From Solirubrum sp044628455 (GTDB taxonomy: Bacteria > Bacteroidota > Bacteroidia > Cytophagales > Hymenobacteraceae): DNA of 64,000 nt. Position numbers and translations under genes: made by a program. Shown one piece after another: positions 1-7,443 of the stretch. Position 1 is the first letter of the stretch; each line of letters begins with the position of its first letter. The notes beneath the pieces are model-generated. The model was not told where the DNA came from, did no database searches, and was given only the letters and a program-made list of their open reading frames with translations. The stretch is taken from assembly GCF_044628455.1 (NCBI RefSeq), contig NZ_JBIYZW010000001.1, positions 1,736,001 through 1,800,000 of the forward strand, given 5' to 3'.

Positions 1-800
1 AGGGTCTTCATCATCAGCTCGGCCCCGCCGCCGTTGATGCGGCCGTAGGTCCAGTTGTCCTGGCTGATGCGGTAGGTGCCCTCCTTGGCGGTGCGGCTCA
101 CCTTGGCCGGGCTGTTGTCGGGGGCCAGCTCAAAGTCGCTGTAGATTTCGCCGTGGTCCGACTTGAGCTTGAGCGCCGCCTTGGCCCGGGCCGGCAGGGT
201 CACGTCCACCTTGCCGTTCACCGTCGAAAAGGCCATGGGCGCCCCGGGCGTCACGTCGCGGAAGGTGGCCTGCACGTCGCCGTTGACGGTGCTCAGCACG
301 GCCGAGCCGGCCACGTCGCTCAGGCGGATGGAGCCGTTGACGTTGGAGACTTCCAACTCGCCGGCCACGTTCTCCACGCTGATGTCGCCGTCCTGCACCG
401 TGGAGAGTTGCAGCGAAAACTGCCGCGGCACCTTGATGGTGAAGTCCACCGGTCGCTGCCAGGACTGGGTTTTCAGGTACACGTGGTTGTCTTTTTCCTG
501 GGCCGTCACATCGAGGCCACCGGCCTGCGAGATGCGGCGCATGCCGCCGGGCGGCTCGGGCGACCGGCTTTCGTCGCGGCCGCTGCGCCCCCGGGTACTC
601 ATGTCCACCACCACGTCCTTGCCGCTGTGGCCCACCACCCGAATGGCGCCGCCCACCAGCTTGAGGTGCAGCACGCCGGGCTTGCCGGGGTTGCTGAGCG
701 TCACCACCATTTGTTCTTTGCCAGCAGTCTGCGCCGCCAGCGGCAGCACCCCGGCTGCCAGCAGCGCGGTCAACAGGGCTCTATAAATCAGGTTTTTCAT
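1..800 (-). CDS. DUF4097-family secreted protein (3' end beyond window)
   Basis: The reading frame starts at ATG 800 and runs off the left edge without a stop, giving at least 266 residues. It opens with a signal peptide (MKNLIYRALLTALLAAGVLP, then a cut near AQT). The body is a repetitive beta-rich stretch with recurrent VNG and VAG turns (STVNGDV, SNVNGSI, STVNGKV) typical of DUF4097/adhesin-type beta-solenoids. Its start overlaps the stop of the upstream DUF4097 gene as ATGA, so the two are probably translationally coupled. It is the last visible gene of the sigma/anti-sigma operon. The molecular role of the family is unknown; a cell-envelope location is inferred from the signal peptide. 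Confidence 0.85.
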   Translation of the reverse strand, partial: MKNLIYRALLTALLAAGVLPLAAQTAGKEQMVVTLSNPGKPGVLHLKLVGGAIRVVGHSGKDVVVDMSTRGRSGRDESRSPEPPGGMRRISQAGGLDVTAQEKDNHVYLKTQSWQRPVDFTIKVPRQFSLQLSTVQDGDISVENVAGELEVSNVNGSIRLSDVAGSAVLSTVNGDVQATFRDVTPGAPMAFSTVNGKVDVTLPARAKAALKLKSDHGEIYSDFELAPDNSPAKVSRTAKEGTYRISQDNWTYGRINGGGAELMMKT

Positions 801-1666
801 CGGGAAAGCTGCTTGATGGTGACGTTGCCGTTCAGGGTTTCGAAGCGGAAATCGGTACCGCCCTTGCCCAGCCGCACGGCCGTCTCCTTGCTGAGTTTGT
901 ACTTGGTGCCGGCACTGCCGCGCTCTTCGTTTTGCGAAACCCGGGCGGGCAGCACTTCGGCCTGGGGAAAGTCGGTGAACAGCTCGCCGTGCAGGCTCTT
1001 GAAGTACACGTCGGCCGCCACGCCCGCGGGGTAGCTCACCGTGATGTCGCCGTTGATGGTGTGGTAGGTTGAGGCCTGCCGGGGCACGGCCGCGTAGCTC
1101 ACGCTCACGTCGCCGTTGACGGTGCGGGCCACGGTGGCCTCCCGGGCGTTGACGATGGCCACCGGCCCGTTCACGTTGCGGGCCTTCACCAGCCCGGTCA
1201 CGTCCTGTACCCGCACGCTGCCGCCGTTCACCGTCGAGGCGTCCACCTGCATGCCGGCGGGCACTTTCACCACGTAGTCGAAGGAAAACTCGTAGTCCAG
1301 CTGGTGGTTGCCGGAGTTGCGCTGACGGCGCGGACGGGTATCGTGCGGGCCCTGCAGGTACAGCACCACGCTGTCGCCGCGCTGCTCGAAGCCGGGCTGG
1401 GCTTCTTTCTGGCCCTGGGCCAGGTCGGCGGCGTTGCGGGCGCGGATGGTTTTGGTGATTTCCACCAGCACCTTGCTGCCGCTGTAGCCCTGCACCGACA
1501 CCGAGCCGAAGAGGTTGTACACGGCCAGGGTGCTACGGCCGGCGTCGGCCGTAAGGGTCAGCTCGCGGGTGATTTTCTCACTGGCTTCGCGGCTTTGGGC
1601 CTGCGTGGCGGCGCTAGGCAGCCACAGCAGCGTACCCAGCAGGGTGATTATCGTTGGGAGTTTCAT
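797..1666 (-). CDS. DUF4097-family secreted protein
   Basis: This gene encodes 289 aa. Residues 1-24 are a signal peptide ending near TQAQS. The rest has the repeating short beta-strand/VNG pattern (STVNGGS, RNVNGPV, RTVNGDV, HTINGDI, ETLNGNV) of DUF4097 proteins, which are predicted beta-solenoids of unknown function. It is a paralogue of the following gene, with which it shares an ATGA overlap. Its ATG lies 53 bp inside the end of the anti-sigma gene, so the chain sigma, anti-sigma, DUF4097, DUF4097 is one coupled operon. A role as effector or sensor of the sigma system in the envelope is inference from context. Confidence 0.85.
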   Translation of the reverse strand: MKLPTIITLLGTLLWLPSAATQAQSREASEKITRELTLTADAGRSTLAVYNLFGSVSVQGYSGSKVLVEITKTIRARNAADLAQGQKEAQPGFEQRGDSVVLYLQGPHDTRPRRQRNSGNHQLDYEFSFDYVVKVPAGMQVDASTVNGGSVRVQDVTGLVKARNVNGPVAIVNAREATVARTVNGDVSVSYAAVPRQASTYHTINGDITVSYPAGVAADVYFKSLHGELFTDFPQAEVLPARVSQNEERGSAGTKYKLSKETAVRLGKGGTDFRFETLNGNVTIKQLSR

Positions 1667-2546
1667 GAGAAGTTGCGGGAGGAGTGGCGGGACTGTTGGC
1701 CCCGTCGTTGGATAGAGTTTCGATGCTTTGCTCGATTTTGCTTTTCACCTGCTCGTTGAGGTTGTCCTGGCGCAGCAGCTTGCGCAGGGGGCGCACCGAG
1801 CCGCGCACCTGCAGCTGCACCATCACGTCGGCCAGCGCCGACTGCACCAGGGGCGAATCCTGCTGGGCCAGGGCGCGCACCAGGCCCTGGCGCACGGTGG
1901 GGTCGTCGCCCAGGCCGGCCAGTACTTCCAGCGTGGCCAGGCGCACGTTCACATTGGGGTCCTGGTTGAGGGTGCTGAGCAGGGCCGCCACCACGCGTTC
2001 GTTGCTGGGAGCTACTTCCTCGGCGTAGCTCACGGCGCGCAGCCGCTGTACCGCCGAGGGGTCGGCCAGCAAAGTCAGCAGCCGGGCGTGGCGCACGTTG
2101 TCGGCGGCCACCGGCTCCGGCACTGACTGCTCCACTGCGGCCACGGCGGGCGGTTCTACCCGGCTGCGCAGGCCGTAGCCGGCGGCCAGCCCCACCACCA
2201 GCAGTAGCAGGCCGTAGGCCAGGCGCAGGGCGTAGGCCGGCTGCCACCACGCCCGCAGCCGCTCCACCACGCCCGCCACCGACCACTGCCGGCGCCGTTG
2301 CTCGGCGGCCTGAAATTCGGCCAGCATGGCGTAGAAGCGGGGCCGCATTTCCTCGCTCGGGGCGGGCGCGGGCAGCTGCCCCAGGGTTTGCCAGAGCTGC
2401 CAGGTAGCGGCCTGCTCGCGGCGGCAGTCGGGGCAGCGGGCCAGGTGGGCTTCCAGGGCCTGCACCTCGTCGGGGGGCAGTTCGTTGGCCAGCCAGTCCA
2501 TCAGCCCCTGCCGCACGCTCTCACAGTCAATGAACTTTGCTTCCAT
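1614..2546 (-). CDS. Zinc-type anti-sigma factor with periplasmic HEAT repeats
   Basis: This 310-aa protein has three parts. Residues 1-60 carry the zinc-binding anti-sigma (ZAS/zf-HC2) signature HLARCPDC (HX3CX2C), which in this family clamps the cognate ECF sigma factor in the cytoplasm. A single membrane segment follows at about 100-125 (LAYGLLLLVVGLAAGYGLRS). Residues about 150-275 form HEAT-like helical repeats (NVRLATLEVLAGLGDD and similar), presumably periplasmic. The C-terminal tail is low complexity. The gene overlaps the sigma gene by 20 bp and the first DUF4097 gene by 53 bp. HEAT repeats as the extracytoplasmic part suggest a protein-binding sensor, which is an inference. Confidence 0.85.
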   Translation of the reverse strand: MEAKFIDCESVRQGLMDWLANELPPDEVQALEAHLARCPDCRREQAATWQLWQTLGQLPAPAPSEEMRPRFYAMLAEFQAAEQRRRQWSVAGVVERLRAWWQPAYALRLAYGLLLLVVGLAAGYGLRSRVEPPAVAAVEQSVPEPVAADNVRHARLLTLLADPSAVQRLRAVSYAEEVAPSNERVVAALLSTLNQDPNVNVRLATLEVLAGLGDDPTVRQGLVRALAQQDSPLVQSALADVMVQLQVRGSVRPLRKLLRQDNLNEQVKSKIEQSIETLSNDGANSPATPPATSHETPNDNHPAGYAAVAA

Positions 2547-3093
2547 TTTCCATTTTCCAGTAGATGTCCTTCAATTGGCTCAGGGCCCGGTGCGCGCGCA
2601 CCTTCACGGCCCCTACCGTGGTGTCGAGCAGCTGGGCAATCTGCTCGTACTTCAGCTCCTGAAAGCGACTCAGCACCAGCACCTCGCGGCTGTCGGCGCT
2701 GAGCCGGCCCAGGGCCCGGTGCAGCAGGTCCAGCTCCTGCGCCTGCTGCAGCCCGGCGTCGGAGGCGGCCCCACCCGGAATCTTCTCGGCCCAGTCGGCA
2801 ATGTCCTGGTGGTGGGCCGCCGGCTTGTTTTTCTTCGCGGCATCGGCTAGCACGTTGCGCGCGAGGTGGTACATCCAGGTGCGGAACTCGCCCTCGCCCG
2901 TGAAGGTGTGGCGGTACTTCAGCATGCGGTAGAACACGGTCTGCACCAGGTCTTCGCCGGCCGTGGCGTTGCCGGTGGCGTGGTAGAAAAACGCCAGCAG
3001 CGGCCGGTGGTAGCGTTCGAACAGCAGGCCCATCTTCTCGACCTGACCGGCCTTTACCTGCAGCATGAGCGAGTTGTCGGTGAGCGAGTTCAA
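2527..3093 (-). CDS. ECF-type RNA polymerase sigma factor
   Basis: This is a sigma-70 family ECF factor with region 2 (FERYHRPLLAFFYHATGN, then FRTWMYHLARNVLAD) and region 4 (LSADSREVLVLSRFQELKYE, then helix-turn-helix AVKVRAHRALSQLK). The frame is open further upstream but the first ATG (3066) would remove the usual N-terminal LTD segment. I prefer a TTG at 3093 (188 aa), with moderate certainty. The 3' end overlaps the anti-sigma ATG by 20 bp, which fits co-production of sigma and its inhibitor. It probably autoregulates this operon; no target promoter can be proven from the window. Confidence 0.9.
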   Translation of the reverse strand: MNSLTDNSLMLQVKAGQVEKMGLLFERYHRPLLAFFYHATGNATAGEDLVQTVFYRMLKYRHTFTGEGEFRTWMYHLARNVLADAAKKNKPAAHHQDIADWAEKIPGGAASDAGLQQAQELDLLHRALGRLSADSREVLVLSRFQELKYEQIAQLLDTTVGAVKVRAHRALSQLKDIYWKMENGSKVH

Positions 3094-3172
3094 GCCGGGT
3101 CGATGAGGAGATGGAAGCGAATTCGGGCGTGGAAACTTCGCCTTCGGGCCAAGGTTACAGCGAGCGGCCAAC

Positions 3173-3204
3173 TTTTTTTTGCGGCGGGCGGCCCGCCGAA
3201 AAAA
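3173..3204. other. Palindrome upstream of the sigma operon
   Basis: Arms CGGCGGGC (3182-3189) and GCCCGCCG (3191-3198) are flanked by a T tract on the left and an A tract on the right, giving an A/T-based stem. It sits about 80-110 bp upstream of the sigma start. It could be part of the operon control region or a structural transcription boundary for the TlpA gene; the T tract is on the wrong side for a standard minus-strand terminator. Confidence 0.3.
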
Positions 3205-3281
3205 CCGACCCCGGCTGCGCGGCTGAAACCGCGGGCCGGGGCCGGTTTAGGCATGGCAGCCGAGAAGAGGGTGGCGGCGGG

Positions 3282-3887
3282 CTAGCGGGCCGCCAGCTTT
3301 TCGATGGCGGCTTTGAACTCGGGTGTGTCGTAGTCGGCCATGCCGTCGTGGCGGGCGGCTACCTGGCCGTCGGGGCCGAGGATGACGGTGGAGGGAATGG
3401 TGTTCGAGTCGAAGGGCGCCGGCAGCGGGCCAGTGGAAAAGTACACCGGAAAGGTGTAGCCCTGGCGCGTGAGCAACGCCTGGGCCTTGGCCGGGTTCTG
3501 GTCGAGCGAAATCATCACGAAGGCCACTTTCTTCGGGTCCATCTTTTGGTAGAGGGCCTGAATGCCGGGCATTTCGGCCACGCAGGGCGGGCACCAGCTG
3601 GCCCACAGATTCACGAACACCACTTTGCCTTGCAAGGCGCTCAGGCTGGTGGCCCGGCCGTCGAGGCTGCGCAGCGGCAGCTGATGCGGGTAGGCCCGCT
3701 CGCCGGCCGCTACGATGGGCGCCGGCTCGGCAGCCGCGGCCGGCAGCGCCGGTACCTGCGCTTTCCACAGGCCGGTGGCCAGCAGGCCGCGCTGCAGGCC
3801 GCCCAGCACCAGGGGGCGCAGGTCGGTAAACATGATCAGAGCCAGGGCCGCCAGGGGCAGCCATTGCAGCAGGGTTTTGCGGTTCAT
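3282..3887 (-). CDS. TlpA-like thiol:disulfide oxidoreductase
   Basis: This 201-aa protein starts at ATG 3887; an in-frame GTG lies six codons upstream. An N-terminal hydrophobic segment (LLQWLPLAALALIMFTDL) anchors or exports it. The C-terminal half is a thioredoxin-fold AlkC/TlpA/ResA-type domain with the active site WASWCPPC and cis-Pro region (IPSTVILGPDGQV). Such proteins reduce or oxidise cysteines in the periplasm, for example during cytochrome c maturation. It stands alone between the sigma operon and the kinase cluster, and the substrate cannot be deduced. Confidence 0.88.
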   Translation of the reverse strand: MNRKTLLQWLPLAALALIMFTDLRPLVLGGLQRGLLATGLWKAQVPALPAAAAEPAPIVAAGERAYPHQLPLRSLDGRATSLSALQGKVVFVNLWASWCPPCVAEMPGIQALYQKMDPKKVAFVMISLDQNPAKAQALLTRQGYTFPVYFSTGPLPAPFDSNTIPSTVILGPDGQVAARHDGMADYDTPEFKAAIEKLAAR

Positions 3888-3982
3888 GGCCGGAAAGTTG
3901 GGCACAATACCGGGAAAGTCCCCGCCCGCCCATTTCGTTCCCGGGCACCGGCCCCCTAAGGCCGCCCGGCGCGCGGCGCGGG

Positions 3983-4393
3983 CTAGCGGGCGAAGTGCTC
4001 GTGCAGGATGCGGTTCACCTTTTCGCGGGTCAGGGGCTTGGTCAGGTAGCCGGCAATGGGCAAATCCTGCATACGGGCCACGTCCAGCGGGTTCAGCGAA
4101 GTGGTGAGCATGATGATGACCACCGCCGGGTTTTCGCCCGGCGGGCGTTGGGCGTAGGCCTGCAGAAACTCGGCCCCGTTCATGCGCGGCATCTTCATGT
4201 CGAGCAGGATCAGGGCCGGGCAGCTGGGCGTGGCCACCGGCACGCAGTGGGTGTGCAGCAAATCCAGGGCTTCCTGGCCGTTGGTGGCCACCAGCACCGC
4301 GTCGGTCACGGCCATGCGCCGCAGCAGCGTCTGGTTGAGGTAGTTGGTCGTCTCGTCGTCGTCGACGAGCAGGGTGCAGGAAATGGCAGCCAT
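3983..4393 (-). CDS. Single-domain response regulator (CheY-like)
   Basis: This 136-aa protein consists only of a receiver domain. Visible features are the acidic pair (LLVDDDETTNY), the phosphoacceptor Asp in LILLDMKMPRMNG, the conserved Thr region (IIMLTTS) and the Lys of YLTKPL. There is no output domain, so it must act by protein-protein contact or as a phosphorelay step. It lies 30 bp downstream of the 5-PAS histidine kinase and is very likely phosphorylated by it. Lone receivers behind PAS-array kinases are common in Hymenobacter-like genomes. Confidence 0.92.
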   Translation of the reverse strand: MAAISCTLLVDDDETTNYLNQTLLRRMAVTDAVLVATNGQEALDLLHTHCVPVATPSCPALILLDMKMPRMNGAEFLQAYAQRPPGENPAVVIIMLTTSLNPLDVARMQDLPIAGYLTKPLTREKVNRILHEHFAR

Positions 4394-4423
4394 GCAGCAG
4401 GGAAAAACCGGGAAAGGAAGGCG

Positions 4424-7339
4424 TCAGGCCGCGGGGCCCGCCACCTGGGGCAGGTGTACGAAAAAGGTGGTGCCGGCGCCGGGCTGGCTGTGCACCTCAA
4501 TGCGGCCGCCCACGTTGTCGACCATGCGCTTGACCATGTACAGGCCAATGCCCGAGCCCTCGACGTGGGTGTGAAAGCGCTGAAACATGCTGAACAGCCG
4601 CGGCTGGTACGCCGCTTCGATGCCCAGGCCGTTGTCGCGCACCTCCAGCACGGTGTAGCCCGGCTCGACGTGGGCGCGCAGCGCCACGCGGGGCGCCCGG
4701 TCGGGCGAGTGATACTTGAGGGCGTTGCTGAGCAGGTTGTACACCACCGAGCGCAGGTTCTTTTCCGAAAACTGTACCGGCGGGCGGGCGGCCACGTCGA
4801 TTTCCAGGCGGGCGCCGGTGGCCCGGATCAGGGGCAGCAAGTCCTGGCGCACGTTCTCCACTACGGAGGCCAGGTCGATGGCGGTGGCCGGCGCGTCGTG
4901 CTCCTTCTGCAGCTTGGATACCTCGGTGAGGTGGTCAATCGTGCGCTTGAAGCGCTCCACGGAGTCCAGCATCCGCGTCAGCGTCGGCGCCACGTACGGG
5001 CTTTGCTCGCCGCCGGGCAGCTCATCCTGCAGCAGGTACAGCAGCCCCTCGATGTTGGAGATGGGCGCTTTCAGGTCGTGGGAGGCGGTATAGATGAAGT
5101 TGTCCAGGTCCACGTTGGTGCGCACCAGCTGCTCGTTGGCGGCGCTCAGCTCCTGGGCCAGGGCGTGGGCCTGCTGGCCGCCTTCTTCCACCACGCGCCG
5201 GGCCTGCACCTGGTCGGTTACTTCGTGGGCAAACACCAGCACCCCGTCGACGGCGCCCTGGGCGTTGCGGCGGGCCTGGTAGGTAAAGGTGAAAAACAGC
5301 TCTTCCAGGGGGCCGGCGTCGCGGCGGGCCAGCTGCAGGGACATTTCCCGGGCCACCAGGGTGTTGCCGGTGTCGTACACGCGCCGCAGCTGCTCGTGAA
5401 TGGGGCTGCCCTCAATTTCGGGCAATGCCTCCAGCACGGGCTTGCCCAGCAGCGCGCGGCCGGGAAAGATGCGCTGGTAGGCCGGGTTGACGAGCTGAAA
5501 CACCAGCGCGGCCCCGTCGAGGATGACGATGGGCGCGGGGGCCTCCATAAACAGCTTGTACAGCTGCTGGCGCTCGGCCTCGCGCTGCCGGCGCGCCCGT
5601 ACCTGCTCGGTCACGTCGAAGGCGAAGATGGAGATGCCGGCAATCTGGCCGTTTTCGCGGTAGGCCTGGTAGGTGAAGGTATAGTACACCTCCTGCGCCG
5701 CGCCGCCCCCGGCCGACTCCAGGCGCATGGGCAGCTCGGTGCCGAAGAAGGTTTCCCCGGTCTGGAACACGTTGTCGAGGGCGCGCAGGAAGCCGGCCGC
5801 CTCCACTTCGGGCAGCACTTCGGCCACGGGCCGGCCGGTGAGCCGCCGCTCCGGAAACAGCTGCTGGTAGGCGGCGTTGACGTACTCGAAGCGGTGCTCG
5901 GGGCCGCGCAGCAACGCCACGGCGGCCGGGGTGTCGGCCAGGATGTGGAACAGGGCCTCACGCTCCTGCGCCTGCCGCTGGGCCGCGGCCAGCACCTGGG
6001 CCTGCAGGGCTTCGTTTTGCCGGCGGGCCTGTACCCGCTCGGTCACATCCACGGCAAAGCTCATCACCCCTTCAATCCGCCCCGTGGCGTCGAACAGCGG
6101 CTGGTACGCTATGTCGAAGTACAGCTCGAGCAGCTCGCCGGTGCCGAACCGATCGAGCAGGGTGAGGCGCTCGTATTCGTGCAGCGCCTCGCCGGTGCGG
6201 TACACCCGGTCGAGGGGCGCGTGCTGCTCTTCGGGCAGCTCGGGCAGGGCCTGCCGCCGCGGCAGCCCCTGCAGCGGGCGGTGGGGCAACAGCTGCTGGG
6301 TGCCGGGGTGCACCAGGGTGAGCACGTGCTCGGGGCCGGTGAAGATGTTGATCAGAGCCGGCGCCTGGCTGAAGAGGCGCTCGAGGCGGTTGCGCTGCTC
6401 CTCGACCTCGGCCCGGGCGCGTTCGGCCTCCTGGGTACGGGCCTGCACGCGGGTTTCCAGCTCCTGGTTGAGCTGCTGCAGCTGCTGGCGGGCCAGCACC
6501 TGCTCGGTCACGTTGTAGGAAAAGTCGAGTACGCCGTCGACCTGGCCCTCGGCATTGCGCAGGGGCAGGTAAAAGGCATTGATGTAAATGAGCTGGGGCT
6601 GGCCGCTGCCGGCGAAGTCGAGGTGCACGGGCACTTCCAGGCCGTAGGCCGGCTCGCCGCTGGCGTACACCTGGTCGAGGCGGTCGAAAAAGCCCTGCCC
6701 CGCCACCTCGGGCACGGCCTCGCGCACGGCGCGGCCCAGCAGGGTGTGCCGGGGAAAATAGTCCTGGTACCGCTGGTTTACGAGCGTGTACACGTGGTCA
6801 GGGCCGTGGTAGGTGGCTACCTGCGCGGGCAGGTTCATGAGCACCTGGTGCAGGCGCTGGCGCTGGGCTTCGGCCTCGGCCCGGGCGGCCTGCTCGCGGG
6901 CCTGACTTTCGCGCAGGGCAATTTCCACCGGCGAGCGGGGCTGGTCGGCCGTGTCGGTGAAGCTCACCCACAGCCCGTCGCCGGAGCGGCGGGCGGCCAG
7001 GCGGTAGTAGTTGTCGTAGCCGTCGGCCTGGTAGTTGATGTTGTACTCGCGCGGCTCCCCGCTCAGGTAGGCGTCAACGTGAAAATCGAAGGTACCGTGG
7101 GCTTTGCTGTGGGGCCACTGCTCGTTGTGGGTGAGCGTGGGCACTTCGGGCATGCGCATCATGCGCTGGGCCGTGGGGTTGAGGTACTCGAAGCGAAAGT
7201 CCACGATTTCGCCCGAGCCCAGCGGGTCGTACAGGGGCGTGTAGTAGATAATGCCGGTCATCGACACGGCCAGCAAATCGGCCAGCAGGGCATCGGCCGG
7301 CAGGGCGCGGAGCGGAACAGGTACCGGAGTGGCGGGCAT
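4424..7339 (-). CDS. Multi-PAS sensor histidine kinase (about 5 PAS)
   Basis: This 971-aa protein has no obvious transmembrane segment and is probably cytoplasmic. An N-terminal divergent PAS (about 15-145) is followed by four PAS_4-type repeats (about 165-735), each showing the pattern GPxHxx..VNxxYQxxFP and ending in a VTEQV/VTERV/VTDQV linker. A coiled coil rich in Arg and Glu separates the second and third PAS. The kinase core has the HisKA motif TASHDLKAPISN (His near 755) and HATPase boxes NLLSNALKYH, DNGLGI and GSGIGLYMVK. It sits about 100 bp after the 7-PAS kinase and 30 bp before the receiver gene. Ligands of the PAS domains are not predictable. Confidence 0.92.
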   Translation of the reverse strand: MPATPVPVPLRALPADALLADLLAVSMTGIIYYTPLYDPLGSGEIVDFRFEYLNPTAQRMMRMPEVPTLTHNEQWPHSKAHGTFDFHVDAYLSGEPREYNINYQADGYDNYYRLAARRSGDGLWVSFTDTADQPRSPVEIALRESQAREQAARAEAEAQRQRLHQVLMNLPAQVATYHGPDHVYTLVNQRYQDYFPRHTLLGRAVREAVPEVAGQGFFDRLDQVYASGEPAYGLEVPVHLDFAGSGQPQLIYINAFYLPLRNAEGQVDGVLDFSYNVTEQVLARQQLQQLNQELETRVQARTQEAERARAEVEEQRNRLERLFSQAPALINIFTGPEHVLTLVHPGTQQLLPHRPLQGLPRRQALPELPEEQHAPLDRVYRTGEALHEYERLTLLDRFGTGELLELYFDIAYQPLFDATGRIEGVMSFAVDVTERVQARRQNEALQAQVLAAAQRQAQEREALFHILADTPAAVALLRGPEHRFEYVNAAYQQLFPERRLTGRPVAEVLPEVEAAGFLRALDNVFQTGETFFGTELPMRLESAGGGAAQEVYYTFTYQAYRENGQIAGISIFAFDVTEQVRARRQREAERQQLYKLFMEAPAPIVILDGAALVFQLVNPAYQRIFPGRALLGKPVLEALPEIEGSPIHEQLRRVYDTGNTLVAREMSLQLARRDAGPLEELFFTFTYQARRNAQGAVDGVLVFAHEVTDQVQARRVVEEGGQQAHALAQELSAANEQLVRTNVDLDNFIYTASHDLKAPISNIEGLLYLLQDELPGGEQSPYVAPTLTRMLDSVERFKRTIDHLTEVSKLQKEHDAPATAIDLASVVENVRQDLLPLIRATGARLEIDVAARPPVQFSEKNLRSVVYNLLSNALKYHSPDRAPRVALRAHVEPGYTVLEVRDNGLGIEAAYQPRLFSMFQRFHTHVEGSGIGLYMVKRMVDNVGGRIEVHSQPGAGTTFFVHLPQVAGPAA

Positions 7340-7443
7340 GGCGTAAAAGAAGAAAACCGGTAGATGCGTGAACGAAGCCGTGGTCAGGGAGTCGTCCGTA
7401 GTACGTTGGCGTTGGGTCGGCAGCTATTTCCCGGCGCGGCCCC

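Noticed and set aside
3995..7363. 1122-aa plus-strand open frame opposite the 5-PAS kinase
   Set aside because: It is a GC-driven antisense shadow rich in His, Gly, Ala and Val with no domain; the minus strand has clear kinase motifs.
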